Source of the DNA: Alienimonas californiensis
Lineage (GTDB): Bacteria > Planctomycetota > Planctomycetia > Planctomycetales > Planctomycetaceae
Assembly: GCF_007743815.1 (NCBI RefSeq)
Contig: NZ_CP036265.1
Location: 3,924,823-3,988,822 of the forward strand
Reading direction: 5' to 3'
DNA: 64,000 bases
Shown here in pieces: positions 50,954 through 58,465 of this stretch. Made by a program: the position numbers and the translations under genes. How positions within the stretch are numbered: position 1 is the stretch's first letter; each line of letters opens with the position of its first letter. The notes beneath the pieces were generated by a model. The model saw nothing but the letters and a program-made list of their open reading frames with translations, made no database searches and had not been told where the DNA came from.

Positions 50954-51943
50954 CTAATTCCGAATCGCCGCGGCGATCTCGCTTTTCGAGATCGGCTGAG
51001 CGAGGCGGGCGCCCATCTGGCCGACCACCTTCGCCGCGGCCAGCGAACCCAGCCGGCCGGCCTGCTCCCATTCCAGGCCGTTCGTGATGCCGTAGAGCAT
51101 CCCGGCGGCGTACATGTCGCCGGCCCCGGTGGTGTCGATCGCCTTTACCGGCACGCCCGGCACGTGATCGAGCCCCAGCGGATCGACCAGCACGGAGCCT
51201 TCCTTGCCCATCGTCAGGGCAATCCGCGGCCCGAAGGCGGCGAGGGCGTCGGCGCAGTCACGGGCGGATTCCTTGCCGGTCAGCCCGCGGGCCTCCTCCA
51301 GGTTACAGAACAGCAGGTCGACCGGGCCGCCGATTAGTTCCAGGAAGTCCGCCTTGAAGGCGTTGACGAGGAACGGGTCGGAGACCGTCAGGGCCACCTT
51401 CACCCCGGCCTGCTTCGCTTCGCGGATCGCCGCCCGGGCCGCGGCCTGATTGTCCGGCGTGCCGAACAGGTAGCCCTCGACGTAGATCCATTCCGCGGCG
51501 TCCAGGTCGCGGTTCACCACGTCCGCCTCGCCCAATTCGGCGGAGACGCCCAGGTGGGTGAGCATTGTGCGTTCGGCGTCCTCGGTGATCAGTACCACGC
51601 AAGTGCCGGTGTGACCCTCCGCGGCGGGCGGGACCTCGATGAGGACCCCGGCCTCCCGCATGTCCTTCAGGAAGAACTCGCCCAGGTCGTCCGCCGCCGT
51701 TTTGCCGGCGTAGGCGGCTTTGCCGCCGAACTGTTGGACGCCGAGGATCGTGTTCGCGGCGCTGCCCCCGGCGCAGCGAAAGGTGTCGATCTCGCCCAGT
51801 TCCGACAGCACGCGGATCTGCACGCTGTCGTCCACCAGCGTCATCACCCCCTTCTCGTAGCCGATGCGGGTCAGCAGTTCGTCCGGCACCCGGGCCTGCA
51901 CGTCGACCAGGGCGTTACCGATACCGTAGACGTTCAGCGGCAT
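50954..51943 (-). CDS. PfkB-family sugar/nucleoside kinase (adenosine kinase-like)
   Basis: A 329-residue ribokinase-fold enzyme. MPLNVYGIGNALVDVQARVP starts it; RCAGGSAANTILGVQQFGG binds the sugar; and IDTTGAGDMYAAGMLYG is the catalytic anion-hole motif with its Asp. The closest pattern is the adenosine kinase-like group (ribokinase family members of planctomycetes), but the phosphate acceptor cannot be fixed. The ATG at 51943 is chosen; a longer frame upstream is not conserved. Confidence 0.88.
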   Translation of the reverse strand: MPLNVYGIGNALVDVQARVPDELLTRIGYEKGVMTLVDDSVQIRVLSELGEIDTFRCAGGSAANTILGVQQFGGKAAYAGKTAADDLGEFFLKDMREAGVLIEVPPAAEGHTGTCVVLITEDAERTMLTHLGVSAELGEADVVNRDLDAAEWIYVEGYLFGTPDNQAAARAAIREAKQAGVKVALTVSDPFLVNAFKADFLELIGGPVDLLFCNLEEARGLTGKESARDCADALAAFGPRIALTMGKEGSVLVDPLGLDHVPGVPVKAIDTTGAGDMYAAGMLYGITNGLEWEQAGRLGSLAAAKVVGQMGARLAQPISKSEIAAAIRN

Positions 51944-51977
51944 GGAAAAGAGGAGGGGGCGAAGCGGGGGGAGAGGG

Positions 51978-53432
51978 TCAGTCGCGTTCGACCAAGACCC
52001 CGACCGTGCCGCGGTTGTCGGCGCGGCGGTCCGGGCGGTCGTTGATCCGAAGGTACAGGGTTCCGTCCCGCGGGGCGACGAACGTGCCCTCGGCCCCCAC
52101 CGGGATCGGCTCCGCCAGCCCGACCGGCGGGGCGGGGGCGTCCGCCAGCACCGCCGCCTGCACCTCGCCGATCCGGCGGCCGCGGTGGTAGTCGACGCTG
52201 ATCCCGTCCGCCGTGCTTTCCCACGGCTTCGGCTCCTCCGCGAGGGTGAACCGGCCGAAGGCTTTGACCGTGACTTCCTGTCCCGCCCGCACCGAATCGA
52301 AGGCCTGCCAGCCACGCTCGGCAAACACGGGGGCGGGAACCTGCGCGAGGGTCGGCCTGAACTGCACCGCGTTCGCCGCCACGTCGTAGCTCGGCGTCAG
52401 CTCTGTCACGAACGTCCGCCACTCGGCTTCGATCTGCCGCCGCTGCTCCGGGGTGAACACGGAGAGGTCCCCCCGCCGGCCCGGTTCGGCGAGGGAGCGG
52501 AATGTCCCCCGGTAAGCCGGGTGGCCGTCGAGGAACGCGCACAGCGCCCACGCCCAGGCGTAGCCGCGGTCGTCGCCTAGGAAGTCCGCGTCGGTCAGTC
52601 GGGCGATCTGGTCGAGCGACAGGGCGGCATTCGCCGCCACGTCCGCCCGCACCCGTTCGATGCGGTCCCACCCTCCGGCGGCGGCCTCCTCGCCCGGCAC
52701 GACCCGCACCGTCAGCGTGTCGTCCGGTTGGAACCGGTGGGCTCCGAACCGCTCCGCCATGCCCTCCAGATACCACAGCGGCCCGGCGTCGCGGCGGTCG
52801 ACGTGCAGGCCCATGAACACGTGCGTCGCTTCGTGCAGCGTCAGCGCCCGGCGAAAATAGTCCTCCTCCACGTCGTACATCCAGAACCGACGCCCCCGCT
52901 GCCGCCCGGTGAGGAACGGCGGCAGATCGTCCGGCAGCAGTCCGGCGGAGCGAAAACGATCCGGCTCGTCCATCAGGAACGCGGTCATCAAGGGACCGTC
53001 GTCCGGGGCGTCGGCCCGGCGGGGGGGCGGTTCGCCGAAGTAGTCGACCCACGCCGGCCAGGCGGCGTCGATCAGCGCCGGCAGGGTCTCGGCGTGCTCC
53101 GGCCGATCGGTGACGACCGTCAGCCGGTCCCCGTCGATTCGGGTCAGGCCGAAGGCGGCGAGGCGGGCGGCCGACGGCAGCGGCGGCTCGCGGTCCCGCG
53201 GTTGGGCGACCGGGCGAAGCGGCTCCTCGGGCTCCTCATCCACCGCGGGGAACATGACGGGGGACGGTTTCGGCTCGTCGAGGTCCGCGGCCGGCGGCTT
53301 CCACGGGGCCGGGGCGTCCACGACGGGCGGCGGCGGCGCTTCGCCGGTGCAGCCCGGCAGCGCGAGGGCGCCAAGCAGTGCCGCGACGACCAGCGACGCC
53401 GCGGGATGCGGGGGGGGAGCGGATCGCGTCAC
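51978..53432 (-). CDS. Lipoprotein with HExxH protease-like domain and PA-IL-like domain
   Basis: A 484-residue exported protein with lipobox Cys 28 (LALPGC). Residues about 90-350 form a gluzincin-like domain: the zinc motif is HEATH at 200-204, followed by the third ligand candidate Glu 223 in PLWYLEGMAERFG. Residues about 375-484 resemble the galactose-binding lectin LecA/PA-IL: AGQEVTVKAFGRFTLA, ISVDYHRGRRIG, PIPVGAEGTFVAPRDGTLYL and RINDRPDRRADNRGT, the last matching the N-N-S calcium/sugar loop in position. A surface-attached peptidase with a sugar-binding tail is inferred. Enzyme activity is unproven. Confidence 0.78.
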   Translation of the reverse strand: MTRSAPPPHPAASLVVAALLGALALPGCTGEAPPPPVVDAPAPWKPPAADLDEPKPSPVMFPAVDEEPEEPLRPVAQPRDREPPLPSAARLAAFGLTRIDGDRLTVVTDRPEHAETLPALIDAAWPAWVDYFGEPPPRRADAPDDGPLMTAFLMDEPDRFRSAGLLPDDLPPFLTGRQRGRRFWMYDVEEDYFRRALTLHEATHVFMGLHVDRRDAGPLWYLEGMAERFGAHRFQPDDTLTVRVVPGEEAAAGGWDRIERVRADVAANAALSLDQIARLTDADFLGDDRGYAWAWALCAFLDGHPAYRGTFRSLAEPGRRGDLSVFTPEQRRQIEAEWRTFVTELTPSYDVAANAVQFRPTLAQVPAPVFAERGWQAFDSVRAGQEVTVKAFGRFTLAEEPKPWESTADGISVDYHRGRRIGEVQAAVLADAPAPPVGLAEPIPVGAEGTFVAPRDGTLYLRINDRPDRRADNRGTVGVLVERD

Positions 53433-53518
53433 GGCCGCAGGATAGCGAGAGGCTGCGGCCGACGGCGGTTTTCGGAGCGGTTCCCGGGGCCGGTCCGTCG
53501 AAACGAGTCACGAATCGG

Positions 53519-53546
53519 TTGACGACGCGTCGACCCCCGGTAAACT
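53519..53546 (+). promoter_or_regulatory. Promoter of tRNA-Asp
   Basis: TTGACG (53519-53524) and TAAACT (53541-53546) are separated by 16 bases, a good sigma-70-type match, rare in this GC-rich sequence. The tRNA begins 87 bases further on, leaving a leader that contains a cgcgaaccc/gggttcgcg stem. Confidence 0.7.
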
Positions 53547-53632
53547 CACCGCCCCGCTGACGCGAACCCGGCACCGCCGGCGAGTGTCCGGCGGGGGACC
53601 GTCGGGTTCGCGTTGAACCCAGCCGGTTGCAC

Positions 53633-53706
53633 GGGGCCGTAGCTCAATTGGTTAGAGTATCGGACTGTCGATCCGAGGGTTGCGGGTTCAAGTCCCGTCG
53701 GCCTCG
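53633..53706 (+). tRNA. tRNA-Asp (anticodon GTC)
   Basis: A 74-base gene without encoded CCA. Acceptor stem ggggccg pairs with cggcctc (one G-U pair), discriminator G; D-arm gctcaattggttagagt; anticodon stem tcgga/tccga with loop ctgtcga giving anticodon GTC; T-arm gcgggttcaagtcccgt. All four arms fold. Confidence 0.97.
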
Positions 53707-53798
53707 CTTCCGTGCCCACAGCGCCGCCCCCGGACGGTCCGCCGTCCGGGGGCGGTTTGCGTATCCGCCCCGCGTTTTTCGTGCCTGCGCTCGCTTCG

Positions 53799-54305
53799 AT
53801 GAAAACCTCCCGCCCCTTCCAGGACACCGGCAACCCGGTGCTCGACAGCACTGTCAATCTCGTCGCGGCGTACCTCAGCGGTCCGGCAGCGGAGATGGAG
53901 CCGAGTCGGCTGGCAGACTTCATCCGCGAGGTGCACGTCGCCGTCAGCCGCGTGGCCGGCGAGGAGCCGAACGGCCTGAAGCGCCGTCTGGACGAACCGA
54001 AACCGAAGGCGCCGTTCGCCGATCGTCCCCCCTTCAAGAAACCCGGCGGCTTCAAGCCGAGCGGCGGCGGGGGCGGCTACAAGGGCGGCGGCAGTAGCGG
54101 CGGCGGCGGCTACAAGGGCGGCGGAAGCAGCGGCGGAGGCGGGTACAAGGGCGGCGGTTCGGGCGGCGACTCCGGCGGCGGCGGCTATCAGGGCGGCGGG
54201 GGCGGCGGCGGTTACCAGGGCGGCGGCGGCGGCGGCGGCTATTCCGGCGGCGGTGGCGGGTACTCCTCCGGCGGCGGCGGCTACAAGAAGCGGGACGACG
54301 ACTGA
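53799..54305 (+). CDS. MucR-like domain fused to a Gly/Tyr-rich tail
   Basis: A 168-residue protein. Residues about 15-52 (LDSTVNLVAAYLSGPAAEME, then RLADFIREVHVAVSRVAG) match the N-terminal dimer domain of the Ros/MucR zinc-finger regulators, where the pattern is TAxIVxAYVSxNxVxxxDLPxLIxxVHxAL. No zinc finger follows. Instead comes a short basic Pro/Lys/Phe linker (residues 60-88), then about ten copies of GGGGYKGGG-type Gly/Tyr/Lys units ending KKRDDD. Such tails resemble low-complexity RNA-binding proteins. It follows tRNA-Asp by 92 bases on the same strand and ends in a strong terminator. Confidence 0.75.
   Translation: MKTSRPFQDTGNPVLDSTVNLVAAYLSGPAAEMEPSRLADFIREVHVAVSRVAGEEPNGLKRRLDEPKPKAPFADRPPFKKPGGFKPSGGGGGYKGGGSSGGGGYKGGGSSGGGGYKGGGSGGDSGGGGYQGGGGGGGYQGGGGGGGYSGGGGGYSSGGGGYKKRDDD
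54061..54293 (+). repeat. Gly-rich coding repeats of the MucR-like fusion protein
   Basis: Iterated ggcggcggcggctacaaggg-type units encode the GGGGYKGGG/GGGGYQGGG tail. The copies are similar at the DNA level, consistent with recent slippage expansion. Confidence 0.75.
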
Positions 54306-54314
54306 CGCCCCCCG

Positions 54315-54349
54315 CCGTGAGCCGCCCTCTTGAAGAGGGCGGCTCACGG
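54315..54349 (+). terminator. Intrinsic terminator, 16-bp stem
   Basis: A perfect 16-bp stem (54315-54330 with 54334-54349) with a 3-base loop, followed by tgtgtttcctc. It lies 10 bases after the stop of the MucR-like fusion gene and just before the convergent export gene. Confidence 0.85.
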
Positions 54350-54362
54350 TGTGTTTCCTCCC

Positions 54363-55712
54363 TCAGAAGGCGCCCCGCAGCAGCAGGGCCGGGAGCAGGG
54401 AGACGGTCGTGTTCGCAATCTCTTCGCAGAGCGTGAACTGCACGATGATTACGTCCTCTGGCTGAATCAGGATGCGTTCCCGCGGGTCGGTCAGGGCCCG
54501 GTTGAGGTCGACGCGGATCACGATCTCGCCGCAGTCGTTGGGCAGCTGGCGAATGACGATCGCCTGGCTGGGCGGGAAGATCGGCTGCCGGTTGCCGCCG
54601 GTCAGGCTCAGCCCGCCCACGCCGGTGCCGCTGGAGCCGACGGCGCCCTTCGCGGTGGCGATCGCCTGGAGGATGTTCAGGTCGTAGTCGCGGGGCAGCA
54701 GGTATTCGCCCCCGCCCAGCACGCCGCCGGTGTAATACTTCTCGCGGTCGCGGGCCGGGATGTACACGATGTCCCCGGCTTCGAGGACGATGTCCTCCTC
54801 CGTGAAGGTCGGCGGGTTCTCCGGGAAGAACCGCAGCGGGATGCGGACGGCGCCGGGGCCGTAGGGGTCCGGCAGCGGCGGTTTGCACCCGCAGGGGTTC
54901 GGACGATTGCGGAGGGCGGCGACGCGGGCGTCGAAATCGGCGCCGCCGTCCTCGCCGCCCTTGAAGATGATCACCTCGTTCTGGGCGTCGGTGCCCGGCA
55001 GGCCGCCGGTGGCGCTCAGGGCGGTCAGCAGATCGTTCTCGCCGGCCTTCAGGTCGACGAGGAATCCGGCGCCGCGTTTGGCGGGGGCGTCCGAGCCGAT
55101 GGCGGACTTCGCCACGCCGCCGGCCTCTTCCCGGATCACCAGCACCCGCACTTCGCGTTGCCGCTGGAGCGTGACGATGATGCCGGTGTTCGACAGCGCC
55201 TCCGGGCGGAGGATGTTGCCGTCGATGTAGGCCCGGCGAACCAGTTCCTCCGCCTGGGCGAGGGTGGAGCCGGTCACGGAGACCGGCGCGATCAGGGGCA
55301 GGGAGACGGTCCCATCCTCCCGCACCGGCACCGGGAAGCCGATCGACGGCGGGATCGAGGCGTCCTCGGGGAAGTTCACCGGCGGCACGCTGTCCTCGTC
55401 GCCGAGGATGCCCTCGATATACACGCCCAGCACGTCGCCGGCGGCGAGGGTGTAGACCTCCTGACGACGTTGCCGCAGGCGGGATTTGCTGGTTTCGAGC
55501 AGATCCTCCTTCGGCCGGGCCAGCACCCCGGGGGGCAGGCGACGGGCCGGGATCGCGTCGATGTTGCAGGCGGCGAACGGGCCGGAGGCGAGGCTCTGGC
55601 AGCCCGGCGCCAGCAGGACGGCCGCGAGCAGCAGGGCGACGCGGCCGCCCAACCGTCCGATCAGACGACCGGCGGGCGAAGCTGCGGGCGAATCGACGGG
55701 GCGAGCAGGCAT
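54363..55712 (-). CDS. Polysaccharide export outer-membrane lipoprotein (Wza-like)
   Basis: A 449-residue lipoprotein (lipobox LLAPGC after LGGRVALLLAAVL). It has the Poly_export domain (YTLAAGDVLGVYIEGILGDE, then VREDGTVSLPLIAPVSVTGS and LAQAEELVRRAYID), and SLBB-type beta-grasp segments further on (VTLQRQREVRVLVIREEAGG, DIVLEAGDIVYIPARDREKY and ILIQPEDVIIVQF). The C-terminus ends LLPALLLRGAF. Wza-like proteins form the outer-membrane channel for capsule or exopolysaccharide. The ATG at 55712 is chosen as it precedes the signal peptide best. It is last in a three-gene row with two lipoproteins, and there is no Wzc, polymerase or glycosyltransferase in the window. Confidence 0.9.
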   Translation of the reverse strand: MPARPVDSPAASPAGRLIGRLGGRVALLLAAVLLAPGCQSLASGPFAACNIDAIPARRLPPGVLARPKEDLLETSKSRLRQRRQEVYTLAAGDVLGVYIEGILGDEDSVPPVNFPEDASIPPSIGFPVPVREDGTVSLPLIAPVSVTGSTLAQAEELVRRAYIDGNILRPEALSNTGIIVTLQRQREVRVLVIREEAGGVAKSAIGSDAPAKRGAGFLVDLKAGENDLLTALSATGGLPGTDAQNEVIIFKGGEDGGADFDARVAALRNRPNPCGCKPPLPDPYGPGAVRIPLRFFPENPPTFTEEDIVLEAGDIVYIPARDREKYYTGGVLGGGEYLLPRDYDLNILQAIATAKGAVGSSGTGVGGLSLTGGNRQPIFPPSQAIVIRQLPNDCGEIVIRVDLNRALTDPRERILIQPEDVIIVQFTLCEEIANTTVSLLPALLLRGAF

Positions 55713-55804
55713 GGCGGGCGTCCGGAGGTCCCCGACCGGGGCGGTCGGCGGGAGCGGCGGGGAGCGGAACGGAAGGGGGGAGGGCGACGCGGCGGCGGGA
55801 GCGA

Positions 55805-56776
55805 TCATTCGGACGCTCCCCACAGGGCGGTCACGCGGGGGCCGTCGGCGCCCGGTCCGGAGACCGGGTCGGCGTGCAGCGTCGGGATCGCCCCGGCCGG
55901 GGTGAACCGGGTCACAGGGCCCTCGGCCTCCCGGAACGGATCGTCCAGAGGCGGAAAGTCCGGCTCGGCGTCGCCGGCCGGCGGTTCGACCGGGGCCGGA
56001 TCGGCCGGGAACTCCGGCAGCGGTTCCGGGGCCGGCAGCGGGCGGTAGCCGTCGGCGTCGAGCAGGCGTTGCAGGGCGTCGTCGCCGGTCGCCCCGCCGA
56101 CGCTCTCCTCGCCGTCGGCGGGGGGCAGCAGGGGAATCGGGGCGGGCGTGGGGCCGCCGTCCAGCGGTTCGTCCCACACGGGGGCCCGCAGGGGCGCCGC
56201 CGGGGCGGCCGGAACGGATCGCTGCGATCCCTCCAGCCCGGGGGGAGCGTAGGGCGGCGGTCCGCCGAACGTCGGCCGGCCCGGGGCGTGATCGAAGCCG
56301 GGGGGCATGTGCCCGAGATCGCCGCAGATGTTACGAACCGGGACGGTGTTCATCCCGACGACGCCGTCCTGGGCGGCGGCGATCGCGCCGTGGGCCCAGC
56401 CGTCGTAGTAGCAGTTCAGCAGTTCGGTGCGGCTGCAGGCGTCGCCCGTCCCACAGCCCCAGTAGCAGGAGGGCGGCGTGGGGGAGGCGCACACGTCGTC
56501 CCCGTTCAGGGCCACCTCGACGTAGCCGTCCTTGAACCCGTGCTTGAAGTCGAGCGGCGAGGAGCAGCAGTTATGGAACAGGTCCCCGCGATGCAGGAAG
56601 GCTTTCTCCGCCGCGTAGATCGCCCGCAGGTGCACCGTCGTCTCCCGAACGCCCTCCTGGACGCCGCCGGCGCAACCGACCAGCGTCGCCACCACGGCGG
56701 CGGGGATCAGCCACAGGGCCAGCGGAACCGGGCGCCGCGGCGAGTCCGGGGCGGCGGGAGGGGGGGAGAGGGGCAT
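55805..56776 (-). CDS. Lipoprotein next to the export gene
   Basis: A 323-residue exported protein with signal ALWLIPAAVVATLVGC (lipobox cysteine). The front half has the pattern DFKHGFKDGYVEVALNGDDV with cysteines at FHNCCSSP, SCYWGCGTGDACSR and LLNCYYDGWAHGAIAAA, a module I have seen beside planctomycete export genes but cannot name. The second half is Pro/Asp-rich and probably disordered. Position 92 bases upstream of the Wza-like gene on the same strand suggests cooperation in surface polysaccharide secretion. Confidence 0.75.
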   Translation of the reverse strand: MPLSPPPAAPDSPRRPVPLALWLIPAAVVATLVGCAGGVQEGVRETTVHLRAIYAAEKAFLHRGDLFHNCCSSPLDFKHGFKDGYVEVALNGDDVCASPTPPSCYWGCGTGDACSRTELLNCYYDGWAHGAIAAAQDGVVGMNTVPVRNICGDLGHMPPGFDHAPGRPTFGGPPPYAPPGLEGSQRSVPAAPAAPLRAPVWDEPLDGGPTPAPIPLLPPADGEESVGGATGDDALQRLLDADGYRPLPAPEPLPEFPADPAPVEPPAGDAEPDFPPLDDPFREAEGPVTRFTPAGAIPTLHADPVSGPGADGPRVTALWGASE

Positions 56777-56849
56777 GACGAGCTTCAGGGGTGACGGGGG
56801 GGAGCCGCACTCGAGGGGGCGAACCGGGCGGGCGGGAGCCCGCGGGGCG

Positions 56850-57518
56850 TCACGGAGCGGGGGCGGTCGCGTCGAGACGCGGGATCGGCCGCATGCCGGC
56901 CTCCGGCGGGGCCGCGGCGCCGGCGAGGGGCACCCGTCGCACGGCGAACGCCTCCGGCTCGGGCCGGGCGATCGGCCGCCAGGCGGCGCCGCTGGACGTC
57001 GGCCCCCACTGGGGACCGTCTTGGGCGGCGTCCTCGAAGCCCGCCGCCGTCACAACGCCGGCCCGCGTCACGGGGGCGGCGGCCTCGACGTCTGCCGAGA
57101 CCTGCTGCACCCGCCCGGGCGCCGGACGAGCGGCCGGACCCGTCGGGGCCGGGGCCGCGGGCGGCGCCTGGGCGAGTTGGGTGGCCGCCGGGGGAACGGG
57201 GGAGGGCGGCTCAGCCGGCGGCTCCATCGGACGCGGGGCGCCGGGGGGGGCCGGCCGGACGCCGGCGCGGCGGTCGGCGACGGCGAACAGGCGGTCGGCC
57301 CGTTCCTCCCGCCCCTGCGATTCAAAGGTCGCGGCGACCTGCCGGAGTTGTTCCGGGCTCAGCGTGCGGGCCGCCGCGTTCTTCCCGCCGCTCATGCTGG
57401 GCGTTTGCAGCGCCGAGCACCCGCCCACGCCGAGAACGGCCGCCGCCACGGCGGCGGCGGCGGGGCGATGGACGTTCCGCCATGCGGCGACGAGTCGCCA
57501 GGGGGATCGGGTCGGCAC
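56850..57518 (-). CDS. Ala/Pro-rich lipoprotein
   Basis: A 222-residue protein from a GTG at 57518 with signal AAAAVAAAVLGVGGCSALQT (lipobox cysteine). The mature part has a short helical stretch (LSPEQLRQVAATFESQGREE), then a Pro/Ala-rich spacer and a C-terminal part with RRVPLAGAAAPPEAG. No family is recognised. It is first in the row with the second lipoprotein and the Wza-like export protein. Confidence 0.68.
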   Translation of the reverse strand: MPTRSPWRLVAAWRNVHRPAAAAVAAAVLGVGGCSALQTPSMSGGKNAAARTLSPEQLRQVAATFESQGREERADRLFAVADRRAGVRPAPPGAPRPMEPPAEPPSPVPPAATQLAQAPPAAPAPTGPAARPAPGRVQQVSADVEAAAPVTRAGVVTAAGFEDAAQDGPQWGPTSSGAAWRPIARPEPEAFAVRRVPLAGAAAPPEAGMRPIPRLDATAPAP

Positions 57519-57778
57519 GGGGGCTCCTCCGGCCCGCGTCGGAACGCGGGGTGGGATCTGCGGGACGAACGGGCGAGCGCCGACCGAAGCCGGGCTCCGC
57601 GGTTCGTCATCGGTCCCCGCGTTCGCGCGCCATCACCCCGCGCGCCCCGAATCCCGGAAAAATCCTCAAAAACCTCCCGGCCGTCGCGGTTCCTCTCATC
57701 CGTTCGCGGACGAAGCCGACCCCTTCGCTCCCGAAGCGACTGGAACCGTAGGGGATACGCCGTTCGGGCCGCCGGCGC

Positions 57779-58324
57779 TCAGCCGTCGGACAGGGAGATG
57801 GACTGCACGCCCTCCGCCGCGAAGATCTCCTCGGCGGCCTTCAGCCGGGCGGCGGCGCCGGCGCCGTGGACCTCCACGCCAATCAGCATCTGCCCCTCGC
57901 GGACGGCCTGGTCGTAGAAGTCCGCCAGTTCGCCTTCGCCGCCGCGGGTGAGCATCGCCCCGATCAGGCTGCCGGAAATCCCGCCGGCGCCGGCCACGGC
58001 CGCGGCGCCGATCACCGCCAGCCCGCCGGTCGCCGCCCCGAAGGCCGCCACGGCGCCGGCCAGCAGCAGGCCGGCCACCCCGCCGGCGGTCGCCGCCTCC
58101 GCCGCGTGATCGCCGGCCGGGTCCTCGTGCTCGAAGCGGCGGAAGTGGGCCTCCTTCACCTCGTCGCTGCACAGCACGGTGATCTCCTTCACGCTGAAGC
58201 CGGCGTCCTGCAGGCGTTCGACCACGCGATTCGCCGCGGCCACCTCCGAGACGAGCGCCGCCCGAACCGGCAGGTCCTCCGGCGAGGCGGGGGCGGCGGA
58301 CGAAGGTGACACGGGCGCGGACAT
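57779..58324 (-). CDS. YflT/GSP17M-like general-stress membrane protein
   Basis: A 181-residue protein. Residues 20-60 match the general-stress domain (LVSEVAAANRVVERLQDAGF, SVKEITVLCSDEVKEAHF), followed by a Gly/Ala-rich hydrophobic hairpin (GVAGLLLAGAVAAFGAATGG, LAVIGAAAVAGAGGISGSLI) and a second soluble domain (GQMLIGVEVHGAGAAARLKA). Such proteins are usually induced by osmotic or oxidative stress. It is divergent from the alkaline-phosphatase-superfamily gene. Role not known. Confidence 0.8.
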   Translation of the reverse strand: MSAPVSPSSAAPASPEDLPVRAALVSEVAAANRVVERLQDAGFSVKEITVLCSDEVKEAHFRRFEHEDPAGDHAAEAATAGGVAGLLLAGAVAAFGAATGGLAVIGAAAVAGAGGISGSLIGAMLTRGGEGELADFYDQAVREGQMLIGVEVHGAGAAARLKAAEEIFAAEGVQSISLSDG

Positions 58325-58465
58325 CGGGGGGCGATCGAAACGGGGACGGGCGCGGGCGGCGGAGCGGGCGTTTCCGGGACGCGTCGGGACGGGACCGTCG
58401 ACAGGGAAACGGGCGCATGTAGGTTAGGCTGCCTCGACCGATCCGACTGTCCCGCGAGCCCCCCG

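Noticed and set aside
48508-51087. A long alternative frame overlapping the S1-domain gene
   Set aside because: It is a shadow in the second frame of a GC-rich gene; its translation is Arg/Pro/Gly-rich without homology, while the S1 domains lie in the other frame.
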